Source: Sphingobium sp. TKS
GTDB taxonomy: Bacteria; Pseudomonadota; Alphaproteobacteria; Sphingomonadales; Sphingomonadaceae
Direction of reading: 5' to 3'
NCBI RefSeq assembly: GCF_001563265.1
Contig: NZ_CP005084.1
Coordinates: 306,001-370,000 of the forward strand
DNA length: 64,000 nucleotides
Shown here: in pieces, positions 1 through 10,000 of the stretch
How the letters are laid out: every line of letters starts with the position of its first letter
Numbering within the stretch: position 1 is the stretch's first letter
Notes under the pieces: generated by a model
Seen by the model: the letters and a program-made list of their open reading frames with translations, nothing else
What the model was told of the DNA's origin: nothing
The model's database searches: none
Translations under genes and position numbers: made by a program

Positions 1-1805
1 CGGCGATCCGCGCGGTTGGCTATGCCGAACATTATGCCGGGTTCATCGACGCCATCGGCCCGGCCGCTGGCAAGAACATCAATGACGGCCGCCGCTATGG
101 CGGACGGCTCAGCTTGCTCTGGGAACCGGCGCCGGGCATCAAGCTGACGCCGCGCATCATCTATCAGGATATCCGCACCAACGGCTTTAACCGGGAGGAC
201 AGCTATCATCTCTATTATAACGAGCTGATCAGCCCCTTCGACATTCTGCCCGAACGCACCCAATATCTGAAACTGCGCGAGGAGTTCCGCGACAAGACCA
301 CGCTGGCGGACTTCACGGCCAACATCGATATCGGGTCCGACGTCGCGCTGACCTCCATCACCACCTATATCCACCGCAACATTCTGGTCAGCCGCGACGC
401 TTCGGCGCTGACCGGATCGGTTTCGGTGACGCCTTTTGTCATGACCTTCGGCGTCAACCCCGCCATCGCCAATCTGCCATCGAACTTGCGCGATACGACC
501 AAGCTCAAGCAATGGACGCAGGAATTGCGCCTCGCCTCGACCGGCGCGGGGCCGTTCCAATGGGTGTTCGGTGGCTTTTACAGCCATGTCGATCGCGATT
601 ATGCCCAGCGTCTGCCGACCCCCGGCTATGACGCCTTCATCGACGCGGCACCCGCGCCGTTCGGTCCGGGCGCGTCGGCTGGAGCCGCCAACGGCTTCCC
701 GCTCAACTCGCCTTACAATGCCGACATTCCCTATATCATCAAGCAATACGCCGCCTTTGGCGAGGCGAGCTACAAGCTCGGCCAGTTCAAACTGACCGCA
801 GGCGGGCGCTATTATGACTTCAAGGAAGAGCGCGATTTCAAGACCGGCGGCGTCTTCCCCAATGGCGACAACCGCGTGGGCGACAAGACCGGGTCGACCG
901 GCTTCTCCCCCCGCTTCATAGCCAGCTATGAAGCCAATCGCGATCTGACCTTCAACGTTCAGGCGTCCAAGGGCTTCCGCCTGGGCGGCGTCAACGATCC
1001 GTTAAACCTGCCGCTCTGCAATGGCGGCGCGACCGGGCCGGACGCGGCGACCTATGGCAACCGTCCGACCTTCGACGACGAAACGCTGTGGAACTATGAG
1101 GCCGGGGTGAAGGCGTCGGGCAGCGGCATCACCTTCAACGCGGCGGTGTTCTACAACGACATCAAGAATCTTCAGGTCACGGCGGATGCGGGAAGCTGTT
1201 CCTCGCGCATCCTCTTCAACGTGCCGAAGGCGCATACGGCGGGCCTGGAAGCGGAACTGAGCGCCCGCGTCTCCCCCAACCTCGATCTGTCATTGAGCGG
1301 CAGCTATATCGATTCGAAGATCGATAGCAACGTCACCGACGGAGGCGGCGCGATCATCGCGGGCATCCGCAAGGGCAACCGCCTGCCCACCGTGCCGAAG
1401 TTCCAGATGGCGGCGGCAGCGACCTATACGATGGAGATCGCGGCGGAGACCGACTGGTCCTTCACCGCCAGCTACCAGCATGTGGGCGACCGCTATACCC
1501 AACTGGACGATCAGGAGCCGGGCAAGGGCAGTTTTACCAACTCCATCTATTATGACCCGGCCACGGGCGCTTATGGCACCGGCGCGTTCAACTTCGGCTC
1601 CTACAAGCTTGGCGCCTATAATCTGGTCAACCTGTCGACGGGCGTGAGCTGGGACAGCGGTCTGTCGGTCACACTCTACGTCAACAATCTGTTCGACGAA
1701 AATGCGCTCTATTCGCTGGACCGCGAGCGCGGCGGCCGGGGCCGGCTCGGCTATAATATCGGCACCCCGCGCAAGATCGGCGTGACCGTCCGCAAGGACT
1801 TCTAA
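1..1805 (+). CDS. TonB-dependent receptor, C-terminal part (5' end outside window)
   Basis: Outer-membrane beta-barrel receptor of the sphingomonad TonB-dependent family, which imports a large or scarce ligand using TonB energy. The reading frame is open from the first bases of the window, so the gene starts upstream and the plug domain and TonB box are not visible. About 600 codons of barrel are present, with alternating aromatic/polar strands. The protein ends KIGVTVRKDF, with the terminal Phe typical of outer-membrane barrels. A strong terminator follows directly. The ligand cannot be read from sequence. The sulfatase-maturase gene just downstream hints at a sulfated substrate, but that is inference. 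Confidence 0.9.
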   Translation, partial: AIRAVGYAEHYAGFIDAIGPAAGKNINDGRRYGGRLSLLWEPAPGIKLTPRIIYQDIRTNGFNREDSYHLYYNELISPFDILPERTQYLKLREEFRDKTTLADFTANIDIGSDVALTSITTYIHRNILVSRDASALTGSVSVTPFVMTFGVNPAIANLPSNLRDTTKLKQWTQELRLASTGAGPFQWVFGGFYSHVDRDYAQRLPTPGYDAFIDAAPAPFGPGASAGAANGFPLNSPYNADIPYIIKQYAAFGEASYKLGQFKLTAGGRYYDFKEERDFKTGGVFPNGDNRVGDKTGSTGFSPRFIASYEANRDLTFNVQASKGFRLGGVNDPLNLPLCNGGATGPDAATYGNRPTFDDETLWNYEAGVKASGSGITFNAAVFYNDIKNLQVTADAGSCSSRILFNVPKAHTAGLEAELSARVSPNLDLSLSGSYIDSKIDSNVTDGGGAIIAGIRKGNRLPTVPKFQMAAAATYTMEIAAETDWSFTASYQHVGDRYTQLDDQEPGKGSFTNSIYYDPATGAYGTGAFNFGSYKLGAYNLVNLSTGVSWDSGLSVTLYVNNLFDENALYSLDRERGGRGRLGYNIGTPRKIGVTVRKDF

Positions 1806-1819
1806 AGCCCAATCACACG

Positions 1820-1859
1820 GGACGCCGGAAGCCAAACCGCTTCCGGCGTCCTTATTTTT
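1820..1859 (+). terminator. Rho-independent terminator after the TonB receptor
   Basis: A 13-bp perfect stem (1820-1832 with 1839-1851, arm GGACGCCGGAAGC) with a 6-nt loop is followed by TTATTTTT at 1852-1859. It lies 15 bases after the receptor stop codon, so the next gene probably has its own promoter. Confidence 0.9.
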
Positions 1860-1898
1860 GGGCAATACACCGGGCCGATCCGTCGCTATGGTCGCCCG

Positions 1899-2855
1899 GT
1901 GATCGAGACCGAGAATGCCATCGCGCAAGAGATGCGCTTCGTCGAAGGCAGCGCCTTCACCATGGGCTCCGACCGCTTCTATCCGGAGGAAGCCCCGTTG
2001 CGGCAAGTCCGCGTGGATAGCTTCTGGATCGACGAAACGCCTGTCACCAACCGCCAGTTCGCGGAATTTGTCGAGGCGACCGGCTACCGCACTTTTGCTG
2101 AGATTGCGCCCGACCCCAAAGATTATCCCGGCATGCCGCCCGAAATGGCGCGGGCCGGTTCGCTGCTGTTCCAGCGTACGGCGACGCCCGTCGACCTCAG
2201 CGATTTCAGCCAATGGTGGCATTTCAGCTTCGGCACGGACTGGCGCCATCCCCATGGCCCCGACAGCCATCTGGATGAGCTTTGGGACCATCCGGTGGTC
2301 CATGTCGTGTTTCAGGATGCGGAGGCCTATGCCAAATGGGCGGGCAAGGCGCTGCCGACCGAAGCGGAGTGGGAGTTTGCGGCGCGCGGCGGGCTTGACG
2401 GCGCGGATTATGCCTGGGGCGATGAACTGGCGCCCAAGGGAGCCATGCTCGCCAATTATTGGCAGGGCATGTTCCCCTACAGCAATCTGCTGGAGGATGG
2501 CTATGAGCGAACCTCGCCGGTGCGAACCTATGCGCCCAATGGCTATGGCCTGTTCGACATGATCGGCAATGTCTGGGAATGGACGACTGATTGGTATGCC
2601 CAGCCCAGGGTCGAGCGCAAGGCAAAGGGAAGCTGCTGCGTCCCATCCAACCCACGCGGCGGCACGAAGCGGGAAAGCCTTGATCCCGTCAGTCCGCATG
2701 TGCCGATTCCAAGAAAAGTGCTGAAGGGCGGTTCCCATCTCTGCGCGCCAAGCTATTGCCAGCGCTACCGCCCCGCCGCCCGCCACCCGCAGGCGGTGGA
2801 TAGTTCCACCAGCCATATCGGTTTCCGCTGCATCATCCGCGAACCGGGCCGCTGA
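1899..2855 (+). CDS. Formylglycine-generating (sulfatase-modifying) enzyme
   Basis: Member of the FGE/SUMF1 family, about 318 aa, a usual length. These enzymes oxidise the active-site Cys of sulfatases to C-alpha-formylglycine using O2 and copper. The opening MGSDRFYPEEAP and WIDETPVTN motifs and the central NVWEWT motif are typical of the fold. Near the C-terminus, GGSHLCAPSYCQRYR carries both catalytic cysteines (about Cys282 and Cys287), which separates true FGEs from EgtB-like or inactive relatives. The client sulfatase is not in the window and may lie upstream of the TonB receptor. The start is uncertain: GTG at 1899 or ATG at 1932 (MRFVEG). Confidence 0.88.
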   Translation: MIETENAIAQEMRFVEGSAFTMGSDRFYPEEAPLRQVRVDSFWIDETPVTNRQFAEFVEATGYRTFAEIAPDPKDYPGMPPEMARAGSLLFQRTATPVDLSDFSQWWHFSFGTDWRHPHGPDSHLDELWDHPVVHVVFQDAEAYAKWAGKALPTEAEWEFAARGGLDGADYAWGDELAPKGAMLANYWQGMFPYSNLLEDGYERTSPVRTYAPNGYGLFDMIGNVWEWTTDWYAQPRVERKAKGSCCVPSNPRGGTKRESLDPVSPHVPIPRKVLKGGSHLCAPSYCQRYRPAARHPQAVDSSTSHIGFRCIIREPGR

Positions 2856-2877
2856 ATTTCAATAACGGGAAGACGTC

Positions 2878-3120
2878 ATGCTCAATATCCCCTGGGACCA
2901 GCCCGCCACCATGATCGACCTTGACGGCAAGGCGCCGCTCATCGGCACGATCCGCGATTGCGCCCAGCATTTCGCGATCTTCAAGCCCCATGCGAAGGAA
3001 CAGGCGCGCATCCTCCTCACCCAGCCCGTCCACCGCGAAGGCCGCAAGACGCGAACCTGGGTGCTGGAACCCTGGGAGATCGAAAAGCTGGTCGAACGGA
3101 TGAAGGCGGAGGTGCATTGA
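2878..3120 (+). CDS. Conserved small hypothetical protein, 80 aa
   Basis: Starts 22 bases after the FGE stop on the same strand, with GGGA of the SD type (in AACGGGAAG) before its ATG, so it is probably co-transcribed with the FGE gene. The product is soluble, without signal peptide or membrane segment. It has a mixed N-terminal half (IDLDGKAPLIGTIRDCAQHF) and a charged helical C-terminus (EPWEIEKLVERMKAEVH). I do not recognise a named family. Its position suggests a role linked to sulfatase maturation or the TonB/sulfatase locus. Confidence 0.6.
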   Translation: MLNIPWDQPATMIDLDGKAPLIGTIRDCAQHFAIFKPHAKEQARILLTQPVHREGRKTRTWVLEPWEIEKLVERMKAEVH

Positions 3121-3525
3121 TCATCCGCCGAAACTGAAAAGTAGCGTGCTCCTGCGAAGGCAGGAGCCCAGTTCTCATGTGTGAACTAAGTTCCTTCCTT
3201 CGCAGCAACAGGGACCGCCTCAGACCCTCCAGGCCGCCTCTTTCGCCGCCTGGGACTAGAGACGAAGCGCGCCAGGAAATGCGCTCCTTTTGGTTGCAGC
3301 ATTTTCGGAGCCGTTGACCATTAAAGGTCAACTTGAAAATACTCTAGAATGCGACGGCGTCTCCGGCCTTGAGCAGAGTGCTGCGGCAATGAGGGGGCAT
3401 AACCCGCGCACATCCACCGAAGGACTATGGAGATACCGCCACATTCGAACTTGCCCATGCGCCCTTGGACATTCTGCGTCTAATATATAATATGGCATGA
3501 TCGATAGCTTGAACGACATGATCTT
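3121..3525. other. Intergenic region before the LysR gene
   Basis: No convincing gene in 405 bases. It holds the short palindrome at 3149-3166, a GGAAATGCGC element at 3275-3284 related to one arm of the 26.4-kb inverted repeat, and an AT-rich stretch at about 3478-3495 that probably contains the promoter of the LysR gene. Confidence 0.6.
3149..3166. repeat. Short palindromic element (hairpin)
   Basis: Perfect 7-bp stem (CTCCTGC / GCAGGAG) around GAAG, followed by CCCAG. Elements of the form CCTGCGAA-GCAGGAGCCCAG occur dispersed in intergenic DNA of sphingomonads (family knowledge from memory). It lies 29 bases after the 80-aa gene, but it has no T-tract, so I call it a dispersed palindrome rather than a terminator. 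Confidence 0.5.
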
Positions 3526-4449
3526 ATGGACCTGCGCCATCTGCGTTATTTTCTCTGCGTCGCTGAAGAGATGCATTTCGGCCGCGCCGCGCTGCGCCTT
3601 GGCATATCACAGCCGCCGCTCAGCCAGCAGATCCGCGCTCTGGAAGATGAGCTTGGCGTCCGCCTGTTCGACCGCACCAGCCGCCGTGTACGCCTGACCG
3701 AAGCGGGCCGGCTGTTCGAGCCGGAGGCCCGCCAGACCCTCGCCCAGGCCGAACGCGCCGCCCAGATCGCCCGCATGGCGCAGCGGGCCGAGATCGGTCA
3801 TCTTGGCCTTGCCTTCACCACGTCCGGCCCCTTCGTGCCCCCTGTGGCGCGCGCGCTCTACCGCTTCCGCCAAACCTATCCCAATGTCGAGCTGATCCTG
3901 CGCGAACAGGGCCGTGACGAGCAGGTCGAAAGCGTCGGTAGTCGACAGCTCGATCTCGGCATCGTGCGCAACTACGAGCCGCCGGTCCTGCCCGAAGGCA
4001 TGGTGTCGCGATGCCTGCTCACGGAAGAGATGGTGCTGGCCCTGCGCACCGATCATCCGCTGGCGCTGCGGTCGGCCCCGCCCAGCATTGCGGACCTGGC
4101 CGACGAACCGCTGGTGCTGTACGGCGCGCCCAATGGCGCGGGCTTTACCGAGCATTTCTTCGCCCTGTGCGAGAAGGCGGGCTTCGCACCCAAAATCTCC
4201 CATGAGGCCCGCAGCCTCGCGACCCTTTTTGGACTGGTCGCGGCGGGCTTCGGCCCCACTGTGATCGCTCAGTCCATGGCGCGGCTGCACGTCGACAATG
4301 TGATCCACCGTGCTTTCGACGTGCCGGTCATGAGTTCGCTCTGGCTGATCCACAATGAGGATTTGTCGCCGACCGGCCAGGCCTTCCTCAAGACCCTGCT
4401 CGAAGAACGCATGGCGGCGGAGACCGGAACGGCGCCTGAGCCGGCATAG
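3526..4449 (+). CDS. LysR-family transcriptional regulator
   Basis: A 307-aa protein with the usual LysR layout. The N-terminal winged helix-turn-helix covers about residues 1-60 (MDLRHLRYFLCVAEEMHFGRAA, then ISQPPLSQQIRALEDELG, FDRTSRRVRLTEAG). A LysR substrate-binding domain follows from about residue 90, containing LDLGIVRNYEPP. It sits alone between the FGE group and the first cobalamin riboswitch. LysR proteins often control a divergent neighbour, but none is divergent here, so the target is unknown. Confidence 0.9.
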   Translation: MDLRHLRYFLCVAEEMHFGRAALRLGISQPPLSQQIRALEDELGVRLFDRTSRRVRLTEAGRLFEPEARQTLAQAERAAQIARMAQRAEIGHLGLAFTTSGPFVPPVARALYRFRQTYPNVELILREQGRDEQVESVGSRQLDLGIVRNYEPPVLPEGMVSRCLLTEEMVLALRTDHPLALRSAPPSIADLADEPLVLYGAPNGAGFTEHFFALCEKAGFAPKISHEARSLATLFGLVAAGFGPTVIAQSMARLHVDNVIHRAFDVPVMSSLWLIHNEDLSPTGQAFLKTLLEERMAAETGTAPEPA

Positions 4450-4530
4450 CGCGTCGCCCCCTTCCAATTCTCCACGCCAGCCTCTATGCAGTCCGGCGAA
4501 AGCCAGCCTCGGCCAGCTTTCACTGATCGC

Positions 4531-4800
4531 GCCGGTGCCCTCCCAAGGGGCTTAATAGGGAATGCGGTGATGAATCCGCGGCTGTCCCTGCAACTGTAAG
4601 CGGTGAGCGAGACGCATATCGATTCTTCGGACCGCCGGAGAATCAGCCACTGGGCCGGACGCTAAATCCTGCGAGGCCTGGGAAGGCCATGCGTCGAGCC
4701 GAGACCCGTGAGCCAGGAAACCTGCCTGCGTCTGGTCGCTCTTGCCTTGGTCCAGGGGATGGCCGCGGCACGGTACTCCGTCTGAGCGACGCTTTACGCA
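4531..4800 (+). promoter_or_regulatory. Cobalamin riboswitch 1 with P13-type hairpin
   Basis: Adenosylcobalamin-sensing leader. The aptamer core is visible: GGTGCCC at the start, AGGGAATGCGGTG, the L5 region GCTGTCCCTGCAACTGTAAGC, GCCACTG, and the B12 box AGCCAGGAAACCTGCC at about 4711-4726. A distal hairpin follows with outer stem GTCGCTC (4735-4741) / GAGCGAC (4794-4800). Its inner stem GGTC/GGCC closes a loop CAGGGGAT, which can pair with TCCCTG in L5, the kissing contact expected for this RNA class. It controls the cobalt transporter-cobW-cobN-cobO-bluB operon, turning it off when cobalamin is plentiful. Confidence 0.95.
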
Positions 4801-4857
4801 GCGGGAGCTGCTGTCCGCATGCCGGGCGCAAGCGCGTCCGTCCGGCATGAAGGCAGG

Positions 4858-4889
4858 TCCCGTCCGGTTTCGCTGACGCCGACGGGGGA
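4858..4889 (+). promoter_or_regulatory. Hairpin around the ribosome-binding site of the cobalt transporter
   Basis: CCCGTC (4859-4864) can pair with GACGGG (4881-4886), extended inward by GG/CC, and the right arm runs into the G-rich Shine-Dalgarno GGGGGA (4884-4889) of the ATG at 4898. This fits translational control by the riboswitch just upstream. The arrangement is seen; the regulatory role is inferred. Confidence 0.5.
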
Positions 4890-4897
4890 TCGCCCTG

Positions 4898-5983
4898 ATG
4901 AGACCTGTTTTGAATGCACTGGCCCGTTCCAGCCCGATGGAATCGGCCGGCCTGCTGCGCCGCCGTGCCACGGCCATGTTCGCCGCGCTGATCGCCGCCA
5001 ATCTGGCCGCATGGGCATGGGCCTTCACGATCTTCGCGGGCGATACGGTCATGCTGGGCACAGCGCTGCTGGCCTGGAGCCTGGGCCTGCGCCATGCGGT
5101 TGATGCCGACCATATCGCCGCCATCGACAATGTGACCCGTAAATTGATGCAGGACGGCCAGCGCCCACTGACCGTCGGCTTCTGGTTCGCCATCGGTCAT
5201 AGCGGCATCGTTCTGATCGCCGCCGTCACCATCGCCATTGCCGCCAATGCTCTGAGCCGTGTCGAAGCGGCGGGCGCGATCGGCGGCACCATTGCAACAA
5301 TCGCCTCCGCGACCTTCCTTTTCACCATCGCCGCGATGAACCTGATCATCCTGAGATCGGTTCTCAAGACCTTCAATCATGTTCGCAACGGTGGGCTCTA
5401 TATCGATGAAGATATGGATATCCTGCTTGGTTCACGTGGTTTTCTGGCCCGTATCTTCCGCCCGCTTTTCCGGCTGATAACGCGGAGCTGGCATATGGCC
5501 CCGCTCGGCTTTCTCTTCGGGCTTGGCTTCGACACTGCCACCGAAGTCGCGATCCTCGGCCTGTCGGCTGGCCAGGCGGCGAGCGGCCTTTCGATATCGA
5601 CCGTCCTCATTTTCCCGCTGCTCTTCGCGGTGGGCATGGCGCTGATCGACACGGCGGACGGCGCGCTGATGATGGGCGCCTATCAATGGGCCTTCGTGAA
5701 GCCGATCCGCAAGCTCTATTACAACATCACCATCACGCTGGTGTCCGCCTTGGTCGCGCTGCTCATCGGCGGGATCGAGGCTGCGGCGCTGCTGGGCGAC
5801 AAGCTGGGCCTGACCGGCGGCATCTGGACACTTGCCGCCGACCTTGGCGAACATTTCAACAGCCTGGGTTTCTTCATCATCGGCCTGTTCGCTGCCTGCT
5901 GGCTGGCGAGCTGGGCCATCTACCGCTGGAAACGCTTCGACGAGATCGAAGTCACTCTCGAACCGCAAGGAAATCCCGCATGA
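4898..5983 (+). CDS. Nickel/cobalt transporter, NiCoT family
   Basis: Inner-membrane permease for Co2+ (or Ni2+), 361 aa. The NiCoT signature RHAVDADHI at residues 65-73 supplies the metal-binding His/Asp cluster of helix II. FAIGHSGIVLI and LGFDTATEVAIL are the other family motifs. About eight hydrophobic helices are present, with a short charged C-terminus. It is the first gene after a cobalamin riboswitch and overlaps cobW by 4 bases, so cobalt supply for corrin synthesis is the likely job. ATG at 4898 is preceded by GGGGGA. Confidence 0.93.
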   Translation: MRPVLNALARSSPMESAGLLRRRATAMFAALIAANLAAWAWAFTIFAGDTVMLGTALLAWSLGLRHAVDADHIAAIDNVTRKLMQDGQRPLTVGFWFAIGHSGIVLIAAVTIAIAANALSRVEAAGAIGGTIATIASATFLFTIAAMNLIILRSVLKTFNHVRNGGLYIDEDMDILLGSRGFLARIFRPLFRLITRSWHMAPLGFLFGLGFDTATEVAILGLSAGQAASGLSISTVLIFPLLFAVGMALIDTADGALMMGAYQWAFVKPIRKLYYNITITLVSALVALLIGGIEAAALLGDKLGLTGGIWTLAADLGEHFNSLGFFIIGLFAACWLASWAIYRWKRFDEIEVTLEPQGNPA

Positions 5984-7035
5984 AAAAGGTTCCCGCCTCA
6001 AAAATTCCGGCCACTGTCATCACCGGCTTCCTCGGCGCGGGCAAGACGACGCTGATCCGTCACTTGATCGAAAATGCAGGCGGCCGCCGCCTCGCCCTCA
6101 TCATCAACGAGTTCGGAGATGTCGGCGTCGACGGCGCGCTGGTGCAGGGCTGCGGCGACGAAGCCTGCCCGGACGAGGACATTATCGAACTGGCGAACGG
6201 TTGCATCTGCTGCACTGTCGCGGACGATTTCCTGCCGACCATGCAAAAGCTGCTCGACCGCCCGACGCCCCCCGATCACATCATCATCGAAACCTCGGGC
6301 CTTGCATTGCCCAAACCGTTGGTGAAGGCCTTCCAATGGCCCGACATCCGTACCCGCGCCACGGTGGATGGGGTGATCACGCTGATCGACGCCGATGCAC
6401 TGGCGGCAGGCCGCTTCGCCCATGACGAGGTCGCGCTTGCCGCCGCCCGCGCCGCAGACCCGACACTTGATCATGACAGCCCGATCGAGGAATTGTTCGA
6501 GGATCAGCTTGCCTGCGCCGACCTCGTCCTGCTCAACAAGACCGATCTGGTCGATGCCGCCACACTGGCGGGTCTGGAACGGGATTTGGCCCGGGAAACC
6601 CGTCCCGGCGTCAGCATCATCCGCACGTCAAAGGGCGAAATCGATGCCGCTGTCTTGCTCGGCCTGGACTCAGGCGTGGAAGATCAGATCGATGCCCGCC
6701 CCTCCCATCACGACAATGAGGAGGAGCATGATCATGATGATTTCGAGAGCTTCATCATCAATCTTGGCGAACTGGGCACGCCCGAACCGTTGCTGGCGGC
6801 GCTCGCGGACGCCATCGCCACCCACGACCTGTTGCGGGTGAAGGGCTTCCTCGCCATCGCAGGCCGCCCGGCTCGTCTGGTCGTCCAGGCCGTCGGTCCA
6901 CGCATCCAGCATCATTACGACCGCCAATGGCAGGCAAGCGAGCAACGCTCCTCCCGCCTTGTCGTGATCGGCCAGACGGGCCTGGATTGCGCCGCCATCG
7001 AAACCACCCTCAAGGTGCAGACGGTCCCCGCCTGA
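5980..7035 (+). CDS. cobW: CobW-family GTP-binding metallochaperone
   Basis: G3E GTPase, 351 aa, thought to deliver cobalt to the CobN-containing chelatase. Walker A GFLGAGKTT is at residues 16-24, the metal-binding CICC at 75-78, and the guanine-specificity motif NKTD follows. A His/Asp/Glu-rich stretch (about 242-255, SHHDNEEEHDHDDF) joins the C-terminal CobW domain. The ATG at 5980 overlaps the transporter stop (ATGA) and the gene ends TGATG into cobN. The frame is open further upstream, but the overlap and family length fix the start. Confidence 0.95.
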   Translation: MKKVPASKIPATVITGFLGAGKTTLIRHLIENAGGRRLALIINEFGDVGVDGALVQGCGDEACPDEDIIELANGCICCTVADDFLPTMQKLLDRPTPPDHIIIETSGLALPKPLVKAFQWPDIRTRATVDGVITLIDADALAAGRFAHDEVALAAARAADPTLDHDSPIEELFEDQLACADLVLLNKTDLVDAATLAGLERDLARETRPGVSIIRTSKGEIDAAVLLGLDSGVEDQIDARPSHHDNEEEHDHDDFESFIINLGELGTPEPLLAALADAIATHDLLRVKGFLAIAGRPARLVVQAVGPRIQHHYDRQWQASEQRSSRLVVIGQTGLDCAAIETTLKVQTVPA

Positions 7036-10000
7036 TGCACCTGCTGACCGCCACGCCCGGCACCGTCTCCAACGGCGACGAAGCGATCGACCTTGGCCAG
7101 TCGCCGGGCGACATCGTGCTGCTGACCGTGGCGGACAGCGAACTCGCCTGCTTCGCCAGCGCCGCCGCAGCCTTGGGCGAGGCAGGCCCAACAATCCGCC
7201 TCGCCAATCTCCTCCAGCTCAAGCATCCCTATTCCGTCGATCTCTATGTTGAAAAGGTGATCGCCCACGCCAAATTCGTCTGCGTGATCCTTCTGGGCGG
7301 TAAGAGCTATTGGCCCTATGGCATTGATGAAATTGCCAATATTGCCCGCGAAAAAGGCATAGCCTTTGCCGCCCTGGCCGATGGTCGGGAGGATGATCCG
7401 GAACTGCGCGCCGCCTCAACCCTGCCCGCAGAAACCTGCGACTATCTGCGCGACTATCTCCGGCAAGGCGGCATTCCCAATGCCATCGCCTTCCTCAAGA
7501 CCGCCGCTCGTCTCGCGGGTTTCGATGCAGGAATGCCCGATGCCCCGATTCCGATAGCCGACGCCGGTCTCTACCTTCCCTGTACCGACCGTCCGACATT
7601 GGAACAGGTCAAGGCCCGCTGGGCCGCAGGCCAACCGACAGCGCTCTTCGTCTTCTACCGCGCCCTGCTGATTGCGGGCACACTCGAAGCCGTCGACGCG
7701 ATGATCGCAGGTCTCGAAGCAGCAGGCCTCAACGTCCTCCCCGTCCATGTTCGCGCCCTGCGCGAACCCTTCGCCAAGGATTTCCTGCAAGGCCTGATGG
7801 AAGGGACCGCGCCTGACGTCATCCTCAACGCCACCGCCTTTGCCGCGAGCGCGCCGGGAGAACCACGCACGCGCTCGATCCTGGAGCAGGCGGACTGCCC
7901 GATCCTGCAAACCATCTTCGCCAGCGCCGAACAAGGCGCCTGGGAAGCGAGCGCTCGTGGCCTTGGCCCCCGCGACCTCGCCATGCATATCGCGCTTCCC
8001 GAAGTGGATGGCCGCCTCTTCACCCGCGCCGTCGCCTTCAAGGCTGCTGCCCGCTTCGACGAGCGCACGGAATGCAGCATCATCGTGCCCCGCATATTGG
8101 AAAATCGTGTTAGATTCGTTTCCCAACTCACTGTTAATTGGGCAAAACTTCGTAAATCCCTCATTGCAGATCGCCGCGTTGCACTGGTACTCGCCAACTA
8201 TCCCAACAAGGATGGCCGCATCGGCAATGGCGTCGGTCTCGACACGCCGGCCAGTGCCACCGCTATCCTGAACGCGCTGCGGGAATCCGGCTACACCACC
8301 CATGACGCTCCCGCCGATGGGGCCACCCTGATGCGCCTCATGACGGGAGGCATCACGAACGCCTCCCCCGATCGTCCCGCCGAAGTCTCGCTCCTCCTCG
8401 ACGCATATCAATCCGCCTTCGCCGTCCTGCCCGAAGCCGCTCGCGAAGCCATTCAGACCCGTTGGGGCATGCCCGAAGCCGACCCCTTCTTCCAGGAGGG
8501 CGCCTTCCGGCTCCCGGTCCACCGCTTCGGCAACATCGCCGTCGCGGTCCAGCCATCGCGCGGCTATCATATCGATCCCAAGGCCAGCTATCACGACCCG
8601 GCCCTGCCGCCGCCGCACGCCTATCTCGCTTTCCACATCTGGCTGGCGCAGGAATTTAGCGCCCATGCCGTCGTTCATGTCGGCAAGCACGGCAATCTCG
8701 AATGGCTCCCCGGCAAGGCCATCGCGCTATCCGAAAACTGCTTCCCCGAAATCTGCGCCGGGCCGATCCCGCAAATCTACCCCTTCATCGTCAACGATCC
8801 CGGCGAAGGCACGCAGGCCAAACGCCGCATCGGCGCCTGCATCATCGACCATCTGACGCCACCCCTTACCCGGGCCGAAACCTATGGTCCGCTCAAGGAA
8901 CTGGAGGCGTTGGTCGACGAATATTATCTCGCCGCCGGCATGGACCCGCGCCGTTTGGAAACGCTGCGCAAGGACATACTCGCGCTCGCCGCTTCTCAGG
9001 GGTTGGATAAGGATGCAGTCGCTCAAGGCAGTGGAGAAGATGCTTTAGCTGCGATCGATAACTATCTGTGCGACCTCAAGGAAATGCAGATCCGTGATGG
9101 CCTGCATATTTTTACCCAAAGCCCTGAAGGTCACCTCCGCCGTGATCTGCTCATAGCCCTTGCCCGCTGTCCCAGAGGCATGGATCATGAAAGCCAGCAA
9201 TCCCTCCTGCGCGCGCTTGCCGCTGACCTGGCCCTGAATTTCGACCCGCTCGATTGCATTATGGGCACCCCCTGGACCGGTCCCCGCCCGGAACCGCTCC
9301 AAGGCTTGACCCAAGCCCCATGGCGCACCACCGGCGACACGGTGGAGCGCCTCGAACTCTACGCCATCCATCTGCTCGACAGCGGCGATCCAGCTCCCGG
9401 CCCGCAAAGCGCCGCTGTCCTGAACGCTATCGAAACCGACCTCGCCCCCCGCGTCACCGCCTGCGGCGATGCTGAAAAGACGGCCCTCCTCCAAGCCCTC
9501 AACGGCAATTTCGTCCTTCCCGGTCCTTCCGGCGCGCCCACGAGAGGCCGCCCGGACGTCCTCCCCACGGGCCGCAATTTCTACTCGATCGACACCCGCG
9601 CCGTGCCCACGATCGCCGCCTGGAATCTCGGCCAGCGCTCCGCCGATCTCATCGTGCAGGACTATCTCCAGCGAGAGGGCGACTATCCCCGCGCCATCGC
9701 GCTTTCCGCCTGGGGCACGGCCAATATGCGCACCGGCGGGGATGACATCGCGCAGGCCCTCGCCCTTATGGGAGTGCGCCCTCGCTGGGACTGGGCTTCC
9801 GGCAGGGTCATCGGGTTCGAGGTGATGAAGATCGCGGAACTGAACCGCCCCCGCGTGGACGTCACTTTCCGCGTCTCCGGCTTCTTCCGCGATGCCTTCC
9901 CCGAACAGATCGACCTGCTGGACAGCGCCGCCCGCGCCGTCATGGCGCTGGACGAGCCGGAGGAAGACAATCCCGCTGCTGCCCGTCACCGCGCCGAAAC

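Noticed and set aside
1290..2816. Long open frame of 508 codons on the minus strand across the TonB receptor and FGE genes
   Set aside because: It is antisense to two clear genes and is Arg/Ala/Gly-rich, as random frames are in high-GC DNA. No domain is recognisable.
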